Part shown: piece by piece, positions 1 to 5,822 of the stretch
How the letters are laid out: each line of letters starts with the position of its first letter
How positions within the stretch are numbered: the first letter of the stretch is position 1
Assembly: GCA_964442735.1 (NCBI GenBank)
Contig: CAYUAP010000074.1
Coordinates: 1 to 25,917 of the forward strand
Length of the DNA stretch: 25,917 nucleotides
From: JAUNBG01 sp964442735
Lineage (GTDB): Bacteria; Planctomycetota; Planctomycetia; Pirellulales; Thermoguttaceae
Direction: 5' to 3'
Notes under the pieces: generated by a model
Seen by the model: the letters and a program-made list of their open reading frames with translations, nothing else
What the model was told of the DNA's origin: nothing
Databases searched by the model: none
Translations under genes and position numbers: made by a program

Positions 1-72
1 TTGTATTTTATGGCAGATTATCAGTGTTTATCCGTGATATCCGTGGTTCCAAAATTGTTCGTGAATAGTTAC
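1..72 (+). repeat. Dispersed 72-bp intergenic repeat, family A, copy 1 (truncated by window start)
   Basis: Core reads GTGTTTATCCGTGATATCC followed by GTGGTTCCAAAATTGTTC and ends in TGAATAGTTAC. By eye it matches the reverse complement of the last 72 bases of the window at 66 of 72 positions, and the copy at 12869-12941 more loosely. It is non-coding and lies just upstream of the ars cluster. The element may extend beyond the window start. Confidence 0.85.
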
Positions 73-140
73 AAGTTTTGTTATAAAGATACAAGGATTA
101 TTCTCTTTTTGTCCATCTCCTCGCATTGAACGATTAAGTA

Positions 141-181
141 TTTCGTAACCATTCACTTTATATCCGAGAACGGTTACGAAA
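141..181. repeat. Short inverted-repeat element, family B, single-unit copy
   Basis: A perfect 10-bp inverted repeat, TTTCGTAACC (141-150) and GGTTACGAAA (172-181), encloses one ATTCACTTTATATCC unit. The same ends and unit recur at 4960-5030, where the inner unit is present three times, and in reverse orientation with degenerate ends at 12734-12790. The GTAACCATTCA end is also shared with the family A repeat. Confidence 0.75.
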
Positions 182-207
182 AATTTTCTCAAAATGAATA
201 CCCCCGA

Positions 208-235
208 TTGACATACTTGTATATTTTGCTAAATT
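208..235 (+). promoter_or_regulatory. Sigma70-type promoter for arsR
   Basis: A consensus -35 TTGACA (208-213) is followed after 16 bp by TAAATT (230-235). TG at 227-228 gives an extended -10. It lies about 55 bp upstream of the arsR start and overlaps the inverted repeat at 212-245, as expected for a self-repressed ArsR gene. Confidence 0.65.
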
Positions 236-245
236 AACAAGTGTG
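212..245. promoter_or_regulatory. Candidate ArsR operator (inverted repeat)
   Basis: CATACTTGT (212-220) and ACAAGTGTG (237-245) form a 9-bp inverted repeat with one mismatch and a 16-bp centre containing the -10 element. ArsR/SmtB repressors bind imperfect dyads that overlap their own promoters, so position and symmetry fit. Assignment is by position only. Confidence 0.5.
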
Positions 246-290
246 TTGTTCGAAGGAGGTGGAATTTTTCCAGAAATTGAGGAAATAGCC

Positions 291-581
291 ATGAGAGATG
301 TTAAGATGACCGTTGAGGGCAAAGTCAAAATATTTAAGGCGCTTGCCCATCCCATTCGATTACGAATTGTCGAGAAACTGGCCGATGGGGAACAGTGCGT
401 TTGTGTTATTTTGGAGATGTTTGACGTTGATATGTCCACTTTATCGCGTCATTTATCCGTCCTTAAAAACGCGGGGATCGTCACGGACGAAAAACGAGGT
501 AAAAATGTTTATTATCGGCTGAAATGCCCTTGCATACTCAAGGTCTGCGATTGCCTTGAAAAGACTTGCTCGAAGGAATAA
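291..581 (+). CDS. arsR: ArsR/SmtB-family metalloregulator
   Basis: A 96-aa winged-helix repressor expected to shut off the ars genes until it binds a trivalent arsenical or another soft thiol ligand. Visible parts: the N-terminal helix with KALAHPIRLRIVEKL (residues 16-30); the alpha-3 thiol motif EQCVCVI with C36 and C38, matching the ELCVCDL arsenic-binding motif of classical ArsR; and the recognition helix DMSTLSRHLSVLKNAGIV (47-64). Five more cysteines follow (C79, C81, C86, C88, C93), an unusually Cys-rich tail that could add a second metal or redox site. The ATG at 291 was chosen because GAGGA lies 7 nt upstream; a GTG at 243 would add 16 residues that do not look like the family. The inducer is inferred from the CxC motif and neighbours. 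Confidence 0.9.
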   Translation: MRDVKMTVEGKVKIFKALAHPIRLRIVEKLADGEQCVCVILEMFDVDMSTLSRHLSVLKNAGIVTDEKRGKNVYYRLKCPCILKVCDCLEKTCSKE

Positions 582-617
582 TAGCGAGTGATTTGATTAA
601 CGAATCCGTAAAGAAAC

Positions 618-641
618 GTCCATGTCGATGGACTTTTTTTT
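618..641 (+). terminator. Rho-independent terminator after arsR
   Basis: The stem GTCCAT / ATGGAC (618-623, 628-633) with a GTCG loop is followed by eight T (634-641). It lies between arsR and the permease gene, so the downstream genes depend on readthrough or on a promoter of their own within 642-686. No clear promoter is visible there. Confidence 0.8.
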
Positions 642-686
642 AAAAATTAAAATGCACATTTGGCAAAGTAACAAAGCGTGAGAGCT

Positions 687-2099
687 ATGAATAAGGAAAA
701 GCTGTTTCTATCTGGAATTGTATTGGTGTTTCTTGTCGCGTATTTTATTCCTATTGGAAATCTGGAGATTCAAGAGGCGATTACAGACGCATTTCGTATG
801 CTCCAATGGTATGCGCGATATCATACGTTGGCGTGTGTTGTTCCGGCGATGTTTATTGCGGGAGCGATTGCGACCTTTATGTCGAAGGAGGCGGTTCTTC
901 GTCATCTTGGACCGAAGGCGAACAAGGTCGAGGCTTATGGAGTTGCGTCGGTGGCGGGAACGGTTCTTGCGGTCTGTTCATGCAGTGTTCTTCCGATGTT
1001 TGCGGGGATATATCGAATCGGAGCGGGACTTGGCCCGGCATCGGCGTTTCTCTGTTCCGGTCCTGCCTTGAATGTTATGGCGATCTTTTTGACCGCACGT
1101 GTTTTGGGGTTTCAACTCGGTGTTGCTCGAACGGTTGCGGCGATTGGAATGAGTCTTTTGGTTGGTATATTTATGGCGATTATTTTTCGGAAGAGCGAGG
1201 AAGAACGAATTGCGGCGACCATGCAAATGCCGGAACCGGCACCGTCCAAACGGAAGTTGTGGCAGACGGCCCTGTTCCTGACGACAATGATCGCGTTTCT
1301 CGTCTTCAGTGACTGGAGCAATCCGGGCACGAAAGTTCTGACCATTAATAAAGGAGCGGTCGTTATTCATCTCGACAATACGGTCGGAAAGACGGAGATT
1401 ATCCTGCCGGAGACGATTCAACTGGAGACGTCGATTACCCAGCAGACCAGCGGTGATATGAAATTTCAGATTCAGAACGCGATCACAGGAATCGACACCA
1501 TGCCGAAAGAAACACAAAAGAAATTCCAGCCTGGCGATAATATTCTGGTTTTGACGAAAGACGTATCGGTCATTGAAAACCGCGTTCCTGACAATTATCA
1601 ATGGAGTGCCGTTGTGTTCGATTATCGCTGGACGATCTGTCTTTTCCTTGGACTTGGGATTCTGGCAATGGTCTGGAAATGGTTCGACGAGGATGAAATT
1701 ACCGACTGGATGAGTCAAACGTGGTCGTTTTCTAAAACGATTATTCCACTTCTGTTCGGCGGTGTTTTTGTCACAGGATTTGTCGCGGCCCTGATCCCTG
1801 CGGAAGTTGTCGCTCGTTGGGTCGGAGGGAACGGGCTGGGCGCGAACTTTATTGCGTCGCTTGTCGGGTCGCTTTGGTATTTTGCGACACTGACGGAAAT
1901 TCCACTCCTTCAGGCTCTTTTGGGACTTGGAATGGGCAAAGGTCCGGCGCTGGCTCTTTTATTGGCCGGGCCGACACTTTCCTTACCGAGTATTATTGTC
2001 ATTGGTCGTTATCTTGGAATCAAGAAAACTGCCGTTTTTATCGGACTGGTTGTGATTCTGAGTACGATTATTGGAATGGTTTTCGGAATTTATATGTAA
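687..2099 (+). CDS. arsP: ArsP-like permease, DUF318/UPF0718 family
   Basis: Polytopic inner-membrane permease of the ArsP/YraQ group; ArsP exports trivalent organoarsenicals such as methylarsenite and aromatic As(III). About 470 aa. The N-terminal half has TM segments at roughly 10-25, 48-68, 88-108, 124-145 and 150-170, with family motif AVCSCSVLPMFAG (C100 and C102, numbered from the alternative GTG at 678) and the repeat-like CSGPALNV. The C-terminal half repeats the fold, with LAGPTLSLPSI in the matching position. Between the halves, after the TM near 196-212, lies a non-membrane insert of about 100 residues (roughly 213-310) that is beta-strand-like and rich in T, I and Q. The ATG at 687 was preferred over the GTG at 678 because it opens with a typical MNKEK leader; neither start has a strong Shine-Dalgarno. 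Substrate is inferred from context. Confidence 0.82.
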   Translation: MNKEKLFLSGIVLVFLVAYFIPIGNLEIQEAITDAFRMLQWYARYHTLACVVPAMFIAGAIATFMSKEAVLRHLGPKANKVEAYGVASVAGTVLAVCSCSVLPMFAGIYRIGAGLGPASAFLCSGPALNVMAIFLTARVLGFQLGVARTVAAIGMSLLVGIFMAIIFRKSEEERIAATMQMPEPAPSKRKLWQTALFLTTMIAFLVFSDWSNPGTKVLTINKGAVVIHLDNTVGKTEIILPETIQLETSITQQTSGDMKFQIQNAITGIDTMPKETQKKFQPGDNILVLTKDVSVIENRVPDNYQWSAVVFDYRWTICLFLGLGILAMVWKWFDEDEITDWMSQTWSFSKTIIPLLFGGVFVTGFVAALIPAEVVARWVGGNGLGANFIASLVGSLWYFATLTEIPLLQALLGLGMGKGPALALLLAGPTLSLPSIIVIGRYLGIKKTAVFIGLVVILSTIIGMVFGIYM

Positions 2100-2144
2100 A
2101 AATTCAATCATCAATCGGGTAAATCCCGGAAAGGAAGAAGTCAA

Positions 2145-2378
2145 ATGTTAATACAAGTCTTGGGGACCGGCTGTCCGAAATGCAAAAAGCTGGCGGAAGT
2201 CGCCGAAACGGCGGCCAGGGAATTGAACGTGGATTATATGTTGGAAAAAGTAACCGACATTACAAAGATTATCGAACTGGGTGTTATGACGACGCCCGCA
2301 CTGCTCGTCGATGGAAAACTTAAAGTCTCCGGACGAGTTCCTGCGATTGGCGATGTCAAAAAGATGTTGGAAGGGTGA
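2145..2378 (+). CDS. Small thioredoxin-like redox-active disulfide protein (ArsE-like)
   Basis: A 77-aa cytoplasmic thioredoxin/glutaredoxin-fold protein of the 'redox-active disulfide protein 2' type. The active site is GTGCPKC (C10, C13) after the first strand; the cis-proline region is MTTPALLVDGKLKVSGRVP (about 48-66). This is near the full usual length of about 75-80 aa. The start has a good Shine-Dalgarno (AAGGAAGAAG). It ends in TGA overlapping the start region of the next gene, so the pair is probably translationally coupled. In arsEFG operons the small redox protein ArsE works with ArsF in nitro-group reduction of aromatic arsenicals. Equating this gene with arsE rests on gene order and the CxxC fold, so I leave the symbol empty. 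Confidence 0.85.
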   Translation: MLIQVLGTGCPKCKKLAEVAETAARELNVDYMLEKVTDITKIIELGVMTTPALLVDGKLKVSGRVPAIGDVKKMLEG

Positions 2379-2383
2379 TCTTT

Positions 2384-2923
2384 ATGGTCAAAAACATTGT
2401 GAAATGGGTGCTTCTTCTTTTTGTCGTGGCAACCATGATAACACAGATTGCGAAAAGTTTTCGAGCCGTCGAAGAAACAGCCTTTGCGGACGGAAAACAT
2501 CTTGTTTTTTTTCACGCAAAGGTTCGATGTCCAACCTGTACGACAATGGAACGTCTTATGAATCAGACGCTTGAGTCTGACTTCAGGAAAGAACGGCAAT
2601 CGGGTGATTTCGACGTTCGAATTTTGGATTACGAATCGCCCGAAAATCGTTCTTTGGTCGAAGAGTATAAAATAGCGACGGCAACGGTTCTTCTCTTCGA
2701 GCAAAAAGAGGGAAAACATGTTGACAGTCGTAATCTTGCGGAATCCTGTTGGAAACTGGTCGGCGACGAACCCGCTTTTCAAAGGATGCTCAAAACGGAA
2801 TTACAAGCATTTTTATCGGGGAATAGAGTGGAACAGGAAAACGAGTCGGCTGAAATTCAACTTGCGCCCGACTTGAATCTGTTCGAAGAAGAAAACGGTA
2901 CAACGGAGAAAAAGAACAAATGA
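2384..2923 (+). CDS. Membrane-anchored thioredoxin-like protein, ArsF family (copy 1)
   Basis: A 179-aa protein with one N-terminal TM anchor (about 5-23), then a thioredoxin-like domain facing the periplasm. The strand HLVFFHAKVRCPTC carries C49 and C52. A second conserved block, ILDYESPENRSLVEEYKIATATVLLF, and WKLVGDEPAFQRMLKTELQAFL near 130-151 match what I know of planctomycete proteins annotated as ArsF-family nitroreductase subunits. The tail (about 155-179) is acidic and low in complexity. The ATG at 2384 has GGAAGGG 8 nt upstream; a GTG at 2375 would overlap the preceding stop but lacks that spacing. The last codons overlap the next ORF as ATGA. It is a paralogue of the next gene. Confidence 0.75.
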   Translation: MVKNIVKWVLLLFVVATMITQIAKSFRAVEETAFADGKHLVFFHAKVRCPTCTTMERLMNQTLESDFRKERQSGDFDVRILDYESPENRSLVEEYKIATATVLLFEQKEGKHVDSRNLAESCWKLVGDEPAFQRMLKTELQAFLSGNRVEQENESAEIQLAPDLNLFEEENGTTEKKNK

Positions 2924-3447
2924 AAAGAACAATACGAATGACTCTGGCATTGTGCGTTGTCACAATTTTTACTGCGGTCGGTATTCAGACTGCTTCCGGT
3001 TATGATCCACAGAAGGATAGGGCCCCGTATTACATGAGCGATCAAGATCTGGATAAAACGTTTGACGTTAAAGAGAATACGAAAATGCCTGACGATTACA
3101 TTCGTGTTCTTTATTTTCATCGTGTCCCGGGCTGTTCGACCTGTCAAACCATGTCGAAATACATTTACGAAACGATCTTGAAATATCCCGAGGATGTTAA
3201 GAATCGGCGGATCGTTTTGCGTTATTTCAACTTCGAAGATCCGAAAAACGCGAAACTGGTTAAAGTGTTCAGAATTGCCAGTCCAACGCTTGTTCTGATT
3301 CAAGGACGCGGCGGAAAAGACATTAAGGCCAAATACGCCGATAAAATCTGGTCCCTTGCCGGAGATAAAGTAACCTTCATGAAATATGTTGGCAAAGAAA
3401 TCGATGAATATGTGAAACCAACGAAACAACTGGAAGAAAAGGAATAA
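2920..3447 (+). CDS. Exported thioredoxin-like protein, ArsF family (copy 2)
   Basis: A 175-aa protein with a signal peptide or anchor (about 1-27, ending TASG), then a thioredoxin-like domain. The active-site strand is VLYFHRVPGCSTC with C72 and C75. The pattern after it (YFNFEDPKNAKLVKVFRIASPTLVLI) mirrors copy 1, including the 'W-LAGDK-FM-YVGKEI' block in the place of copy 1's 'WKLVGDE-F'. Its ATG overlaps the copy 1 stop (ATGA), so the two are translationally coupled and could form a heteromer. The CxxC dipeptides differ (PT in copy 1, ST here), which would shift the redox potential. The ArsF assignment is by remembered family resemblance and context. Confidence 0.75.
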   Translation: MKRTIRMTLALCVVTIFTAVGIQTASGYDPQKDRAPYYMSDQDLDKTFDVKENTKMPDDYIRVLYFHRVPGCSTCQTMSKYIYETILKYPEDVKNRRIVLRYFNFEDPKNAKLVKVFRIASPTLVLIQGRGGKDIKAKYADKIWSLAGDKVTFMKYVGKEIDEYVKPTKQLEEKE

Positions 3448-3652
3448 CATCCTGTACCGGAGAAATAAAACGGACATATTAAGCAGAAGGCCGGATTTTA
3501 ATGGAGAATCCCGAGGTGGATTGAGACTTCATGGACGTTTCCGCAGATTTTCCTGGAAACTGTTTGATAATATTACGACGTCATTGAGCGTATAAACTCC
3601 TGCAGGAAGACATTAGTCCCGATTTATGCGGGATACTATAGGAGAATTAGAA

Positions 3653-3933
3653 ATGAGTAATAGGAATGCGGAGGAAATGAATAACCATACGCTTGCAAGC
3701 ATCATTCCATGAAAGAAAAAAATGGTTCCGAAACAGACTATTATTGTTTGACATTTCTGTCGTGGCCTCTGTTATTACGAAACATGATATCACAGAAAAC
3801 GAAGAACAGGAGTATAAGAACCTCCTTGAAAGTGAACAAAACCCGTTTGACATTATTTGATGCCTCGATGAAACCTCTGGTGTTAATTGAAGTCGAACAA
3901 GAAAATAAAATACCCTATATGCAGGAGAAATAA
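3653..3933 (+). pseudogene. Probable frameshifted small gene between arsF-like copy 2 and arsG
   Basis: AGGAG (3640-3644) is well placed for ATG 3653, but this frame stops at 3710 after MSNRNAEEMNNHTLASIIP. Reading on with one base skipped near 3706-3708 gives HERKKWFRNRLLLFDISVV then ASVITKHDITENEEQEYKN and LLESEQNPFDII, closing at 3858. Shifting again near 3855 gives DASMKPLVLIEVEQENKI ending at TAA 3931-3933, one base before the arsG start. The joined product would be about 93 aa with a short hydrophobic stretch. I do not recognise it. Two indels would be needed, so decay of a former operon member is the simplest reading. The unshifted alternative is a 74-aa ORF starting at 3709. Confidence 0.4.
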
Positions 3934-3934
3934 T

Positions 3935-4627
3935 ATGGAGCCGTTAAATTGGTGGTTCATAATGGGAGGTGTTTTTTTATTGGGGCTTCAAACGTCGATC
4001 AGTCCGTGTCCGCTGGCAACGAATATCGCGGCGATCTCGTACATTGGAAAGCGTGTCAGTAGACCGAAAGACGTTTTCTATTCAGGGCTCCTTTATACCT
4101 TTGGGAGAACGATTGCGTATGTCGTATTGGCGGTTCTTCTTTTGTTGTTCTCAATGTTTACCGGCGATCAGTTGACACGATTTTTTCAGACGGCAATCCA
4201 TGCCTGGCTTGGACCGATACTGATTCTTATCGGGATGCTTCTTTTGGGAATGCTCTCGATCTCTTTTGGAAAAGCGAATACGGAGAAAATGCAAAAGTGG
4301 ACGGAACGGTTTGGATTATGGAGCGCATTTCCGATAGGCGTCGTCTTCGCGCTCGCATTTTGTCCGACTTCGGCGGCAACTTTTCTGGCCATGATCGGAC
4401 TGGCCGCCGAAGCAAAATCGACATTTCTGTTTCCGACTTTGTTCGGAATCAGTACGGCGCTCCCTGTCTTGATTTTTACCGTTATCCTTGCGTTTCAGGC
4501 TCAATGGCTTGGGAAGGCGTTCAATATCGTCGGCAAAATCGACTGGTGGTCCCGAACCGTTACCGGAACGTTGTTCATTGCAATCGGTATCTGGTTTTCG
4601 TTGAGATATAACTTCGAATGGTTTTGA
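3935..4627 (+). CDS. arsG: ArsG-type aromatic arsenical efflux permease / DsbD-CcdA-like membrane protein
   Basis: A 230-aa inner-membrane protein with six likely TM segments (about 9-36, 48-75, 88-110, 130-156, 161-188, 205-225). TM1 holds LGLQTSISPCPLATNIAAIS (C25) and TM4 holds VVFALAFCPTSAATFLA (C143). This cysteine pair on symmetric helices is the DsbD/CcdA (TauE-like LysE superfamily) pattern, and the TM1 motif matches my memory of ArsG-family transporters. In arsEFG operons ArsG is reported to export trivalent aromatic aminoarsenicals. The ATG at 3935 has CAGGAG 8 nt upstream. It is the last gene of the cluster. Retention of both membrane cysteines leaves open a role as an electron conduit to the periplasmic CxxC proteins encoded upstream. 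Confidence 0.75.
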   Translation: MEPLNWWFIMGGVFLLGLQTSISPCPLATNIAAISYIGKRVSRPKDVFYSGLLYTFGRTIAYVVLAVLLLLFSMFTGDQLTRFFQTAIHAWLGPILILIGMLLLGMLSISFGKANTEKMQKWTERFGLWSAFPIGVVFALAFCPTSAATFLAMIGLAAEAKSTFLFPTLFGISTALPVLIFTVILAFQAQWLGKAFNIVGKIDWWSRTVTGTLFIAIGIWFSLRYNFEWF

Positions 4628-4788
4628 CTTGTGGGGGGTACTTCGGTATGAAATACGGGTATGACTGTGACAGGCTATTTTTCCGTTCGGAAGAAATTAC
4701 CCAAGTTCGTTTTTCATATTGGTTTCCATAATAATGTTATTGTGTATACGAGTGTCAATGATTCGGTTATCGTGATTATTCATAGAGG

Positions 4789-4923
4789 CTAGTGGTTGCG
4801 AACACTTAAAAAACGGAGTTGACTGGAACGCGGACGTCTCGTCCATACTGCCGGGAAAACAGGTGTCTCGCCTGTTTTATTCCTCTGAATGAACTCCTAA
4901 ATGAAAGTGTTGTCTACCACTAG
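4789..4923. repeat. 135-bp MITE-like element with imperfect terminal inverted repeats
   Basis: The left end CTAGTGGTTGCGAACACTT matches the reverse complement of the right end (CTAGTGGTAGACAACACTT) at 16 of 19 positions. GGAGTT then recurs at the same offset inside each arm. Inside are two hairpins: GGACG-TCT-CGTCC near 4832-4844, and AAAACAGGTG-TCT-CGCCTGTTTT (4856-4878). The second pair of hairpins is found again, inverted, at 5863-5914. It carries no ORF. The 4856-4878 hairpin ends in TTTT and could act as a terminator for arsG. Confidence 0.65.
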
Positions 4924-4959
4924 GGCATTTGTACCTGTTCACGAATACAAAAAAATGGG

Positions 4960-5030
4960 GTAACCATTCACTTTATATCCGTGGTTTCACTTTATAGCCA
5001 TGGTTTCACTTTATATCTATGAACGGTTAC
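4960..5030. repeat. 19-bp tandem repeat x3 within GTAACC/GGTTAC inverted ends (family B)
   Basis: Three consecutive 19-bp units at 4966-4984, 4985-5003 and 5004-5022 share TTCACTTTATA followed by CCGTGG, GCCATGG or TCTATGA-type ends. The block is bounded by GTAACC (4960-4965) and GGTTAC (5025-5030). The single-unit version is at 141-181. Variation in unit number suggests slippage. Confidence 0.8.
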
Positions 5031-5390
5031 GAATAACGTTTGATTTGTTACTTTAGGTTACTCCACTTTTTCGATAGAAAAAGGGAAGGAACAAGGTGGA
5101 TTGTTGATGTTCTTTGTGGTTTATTGCCGTGTTGGGTAACTCCACCATGGAAGACGTTGAAAATAGCGCGTAATTCATAATATTTCTTTTGATTGTATCC
5201 ACCAGGCAACCACTCCCATTGTCTAATTCATTCGGAACATCTTGTCAAGCTTTTTTTGTCCAGATTCCTGGAACCACTTCGTTATAAACATTTAAGATTA
5301 ATCAGGTGGACCGACTGTTTGACTTTACAGATAAAAACAATGTTTTTATTCATTAATTTTCAAAAAATCATGGTTCCGGGAAAATAAGGC

Positions 5391-5419
5391 TTGACAATTA
5401 AAATAATATCTATTAAAAT
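5391..5419 (+). promoter_or_regulatory. Strong sigma70-type promoter
   Basis: TTGACA (5391-5396), a 17-bp AT-rich spacer and TAAAAT (5414-5419) are nearly consensus. It points toward the short hydrophobic ORF at 5480, the frameshifted prepilin at 5623 and possibly the Tad-like operon from 6282. It marks the point where base composition becomes markedly AT-rich. Confidence 0.65.
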
Positions 5420-5479
5420 GGATATTTGAATTTATTGATTAAGGTAGTATTATAAAATCCAATTTTTATTTGTATTGCC

Positions 5480-5596
5480 ATGTTTATAATATTGTCTGTT
5501 TTTTATGCAAATAGATTTATATTAGCTGTTTTGGATACATTATTGTTAGCATTGTTGGCTATACTAATAATTGTTATTAAAAAATTAAGGTTATAG
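5480..5596 (+). CDS. Possible 38-aa hydrophobic peptide
   Basis: ATG 5480 to TAG 5594-5596 encodes a peptide that is almost entirely one hydrophobic helix (FILAVLDTLLLALLAILIIV) with a basic KKLR tail. It follows the strong promoter at 5391 by 60 bp, but no Shine-Dalgarno is visible, and AT-rich DNA often yields such ORFs by chance. I do not recognise it. It could be a small membrane peptide or simply untranslated leader. Confidence 0.25.
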   Translation: MFIILSVFYANRFILAVLDTLLLALLAILIIVIKKLRL

Positions 5597-5622
5597 GAAT
5601 CGTGTTGTTATTAAAATATATA

Positions 5623-5822
5623 ATGAATAAAATATAAACATTGTTCAATTCCATCGTAATCAAAAAGGGATACAAACACTTGAAGTTTTAATAATCGTTT
5701 CTTTGTCTGCTGTTGTTGTCGTAGTAATTTATGGGTTAGGCAAATATGCGCAAAGTTGGGTTTCGGATAAAGTGGAAACAGTAGCTGAATCCAAAATTTA
5801 CACGGACCCAAATTATAAATAA
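5623..5822 (+). pseudogene. Frameshifted Flp/TadE-like small prepilin
   Basis: The frame ending at TAA 5820-5822 reads NQKGIQTLEVLIIVSLSAVV then VVVIYGLGKYAQSWVSDKV. A Gly followed at +5 by Glu and then a hydrophobic helix is the class III prepilin pattern (G|xxxxE). No normal start codon exists in this frame after the stop at 5628; only ATT at 5640 would serve. Adding one A to the A4 run at 5629-5632 would join it to ATG 5623 and give a product of about 66 aa with a basic leader (MNKNINIVQFHRNQKG). So it is either a one-base frameshift (real or from sequencing) or an ATT-started gene. It sits 460 bp upstream of the other pilin-like genes. Confidence 0.45.

Larger units (their letters stand above)
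4628..5479. other. Intergenic, repeat-rich, no convincing gene
   Basis: About 850 bp after arsG. It contains the inverted-repeat element at 4789-4923, the triple tandem repeat at 4960-5030 and the promoter at 5391-5419. A 64-codon ORF at 5193-5387 has no Shine-Dalgarno, no recognisable motif and lacks coding character, so I do not call it. GTTACTCCAC-like words occur near 5057 and 5144 without clear meaning. Confidence 0.6.

Noticed and set aside
253..260. Consensus Shine-Dalgarno AAGGAGGT in the arsR leader
   Set aside because: No start codon lies 5-10 bp downstream; the arsR start at 291 has its own GAGGA. A very short leader peptide cannot be supported.
978..1718. A long minus-strand open frame inside the permease gene
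   Set aside because: It is antisense to a clearly conserved membrane protein, has a basic, low-plausibility composition and no start signals; a codon-bias shadow.
4960..5030. Possible mini CRISPR array (three similar units)
   Set aside because: The units are directly adjacent without spacers and no cas gene is present; it is a simple tandem repeat.
5193..5387. A 64-codon + strand ORF in the intergenic region after arsG
   Set aside because: No Shine-Dalgarno, no recognisable motif and irregular composition; it ends just before a promoter and looks like chance.
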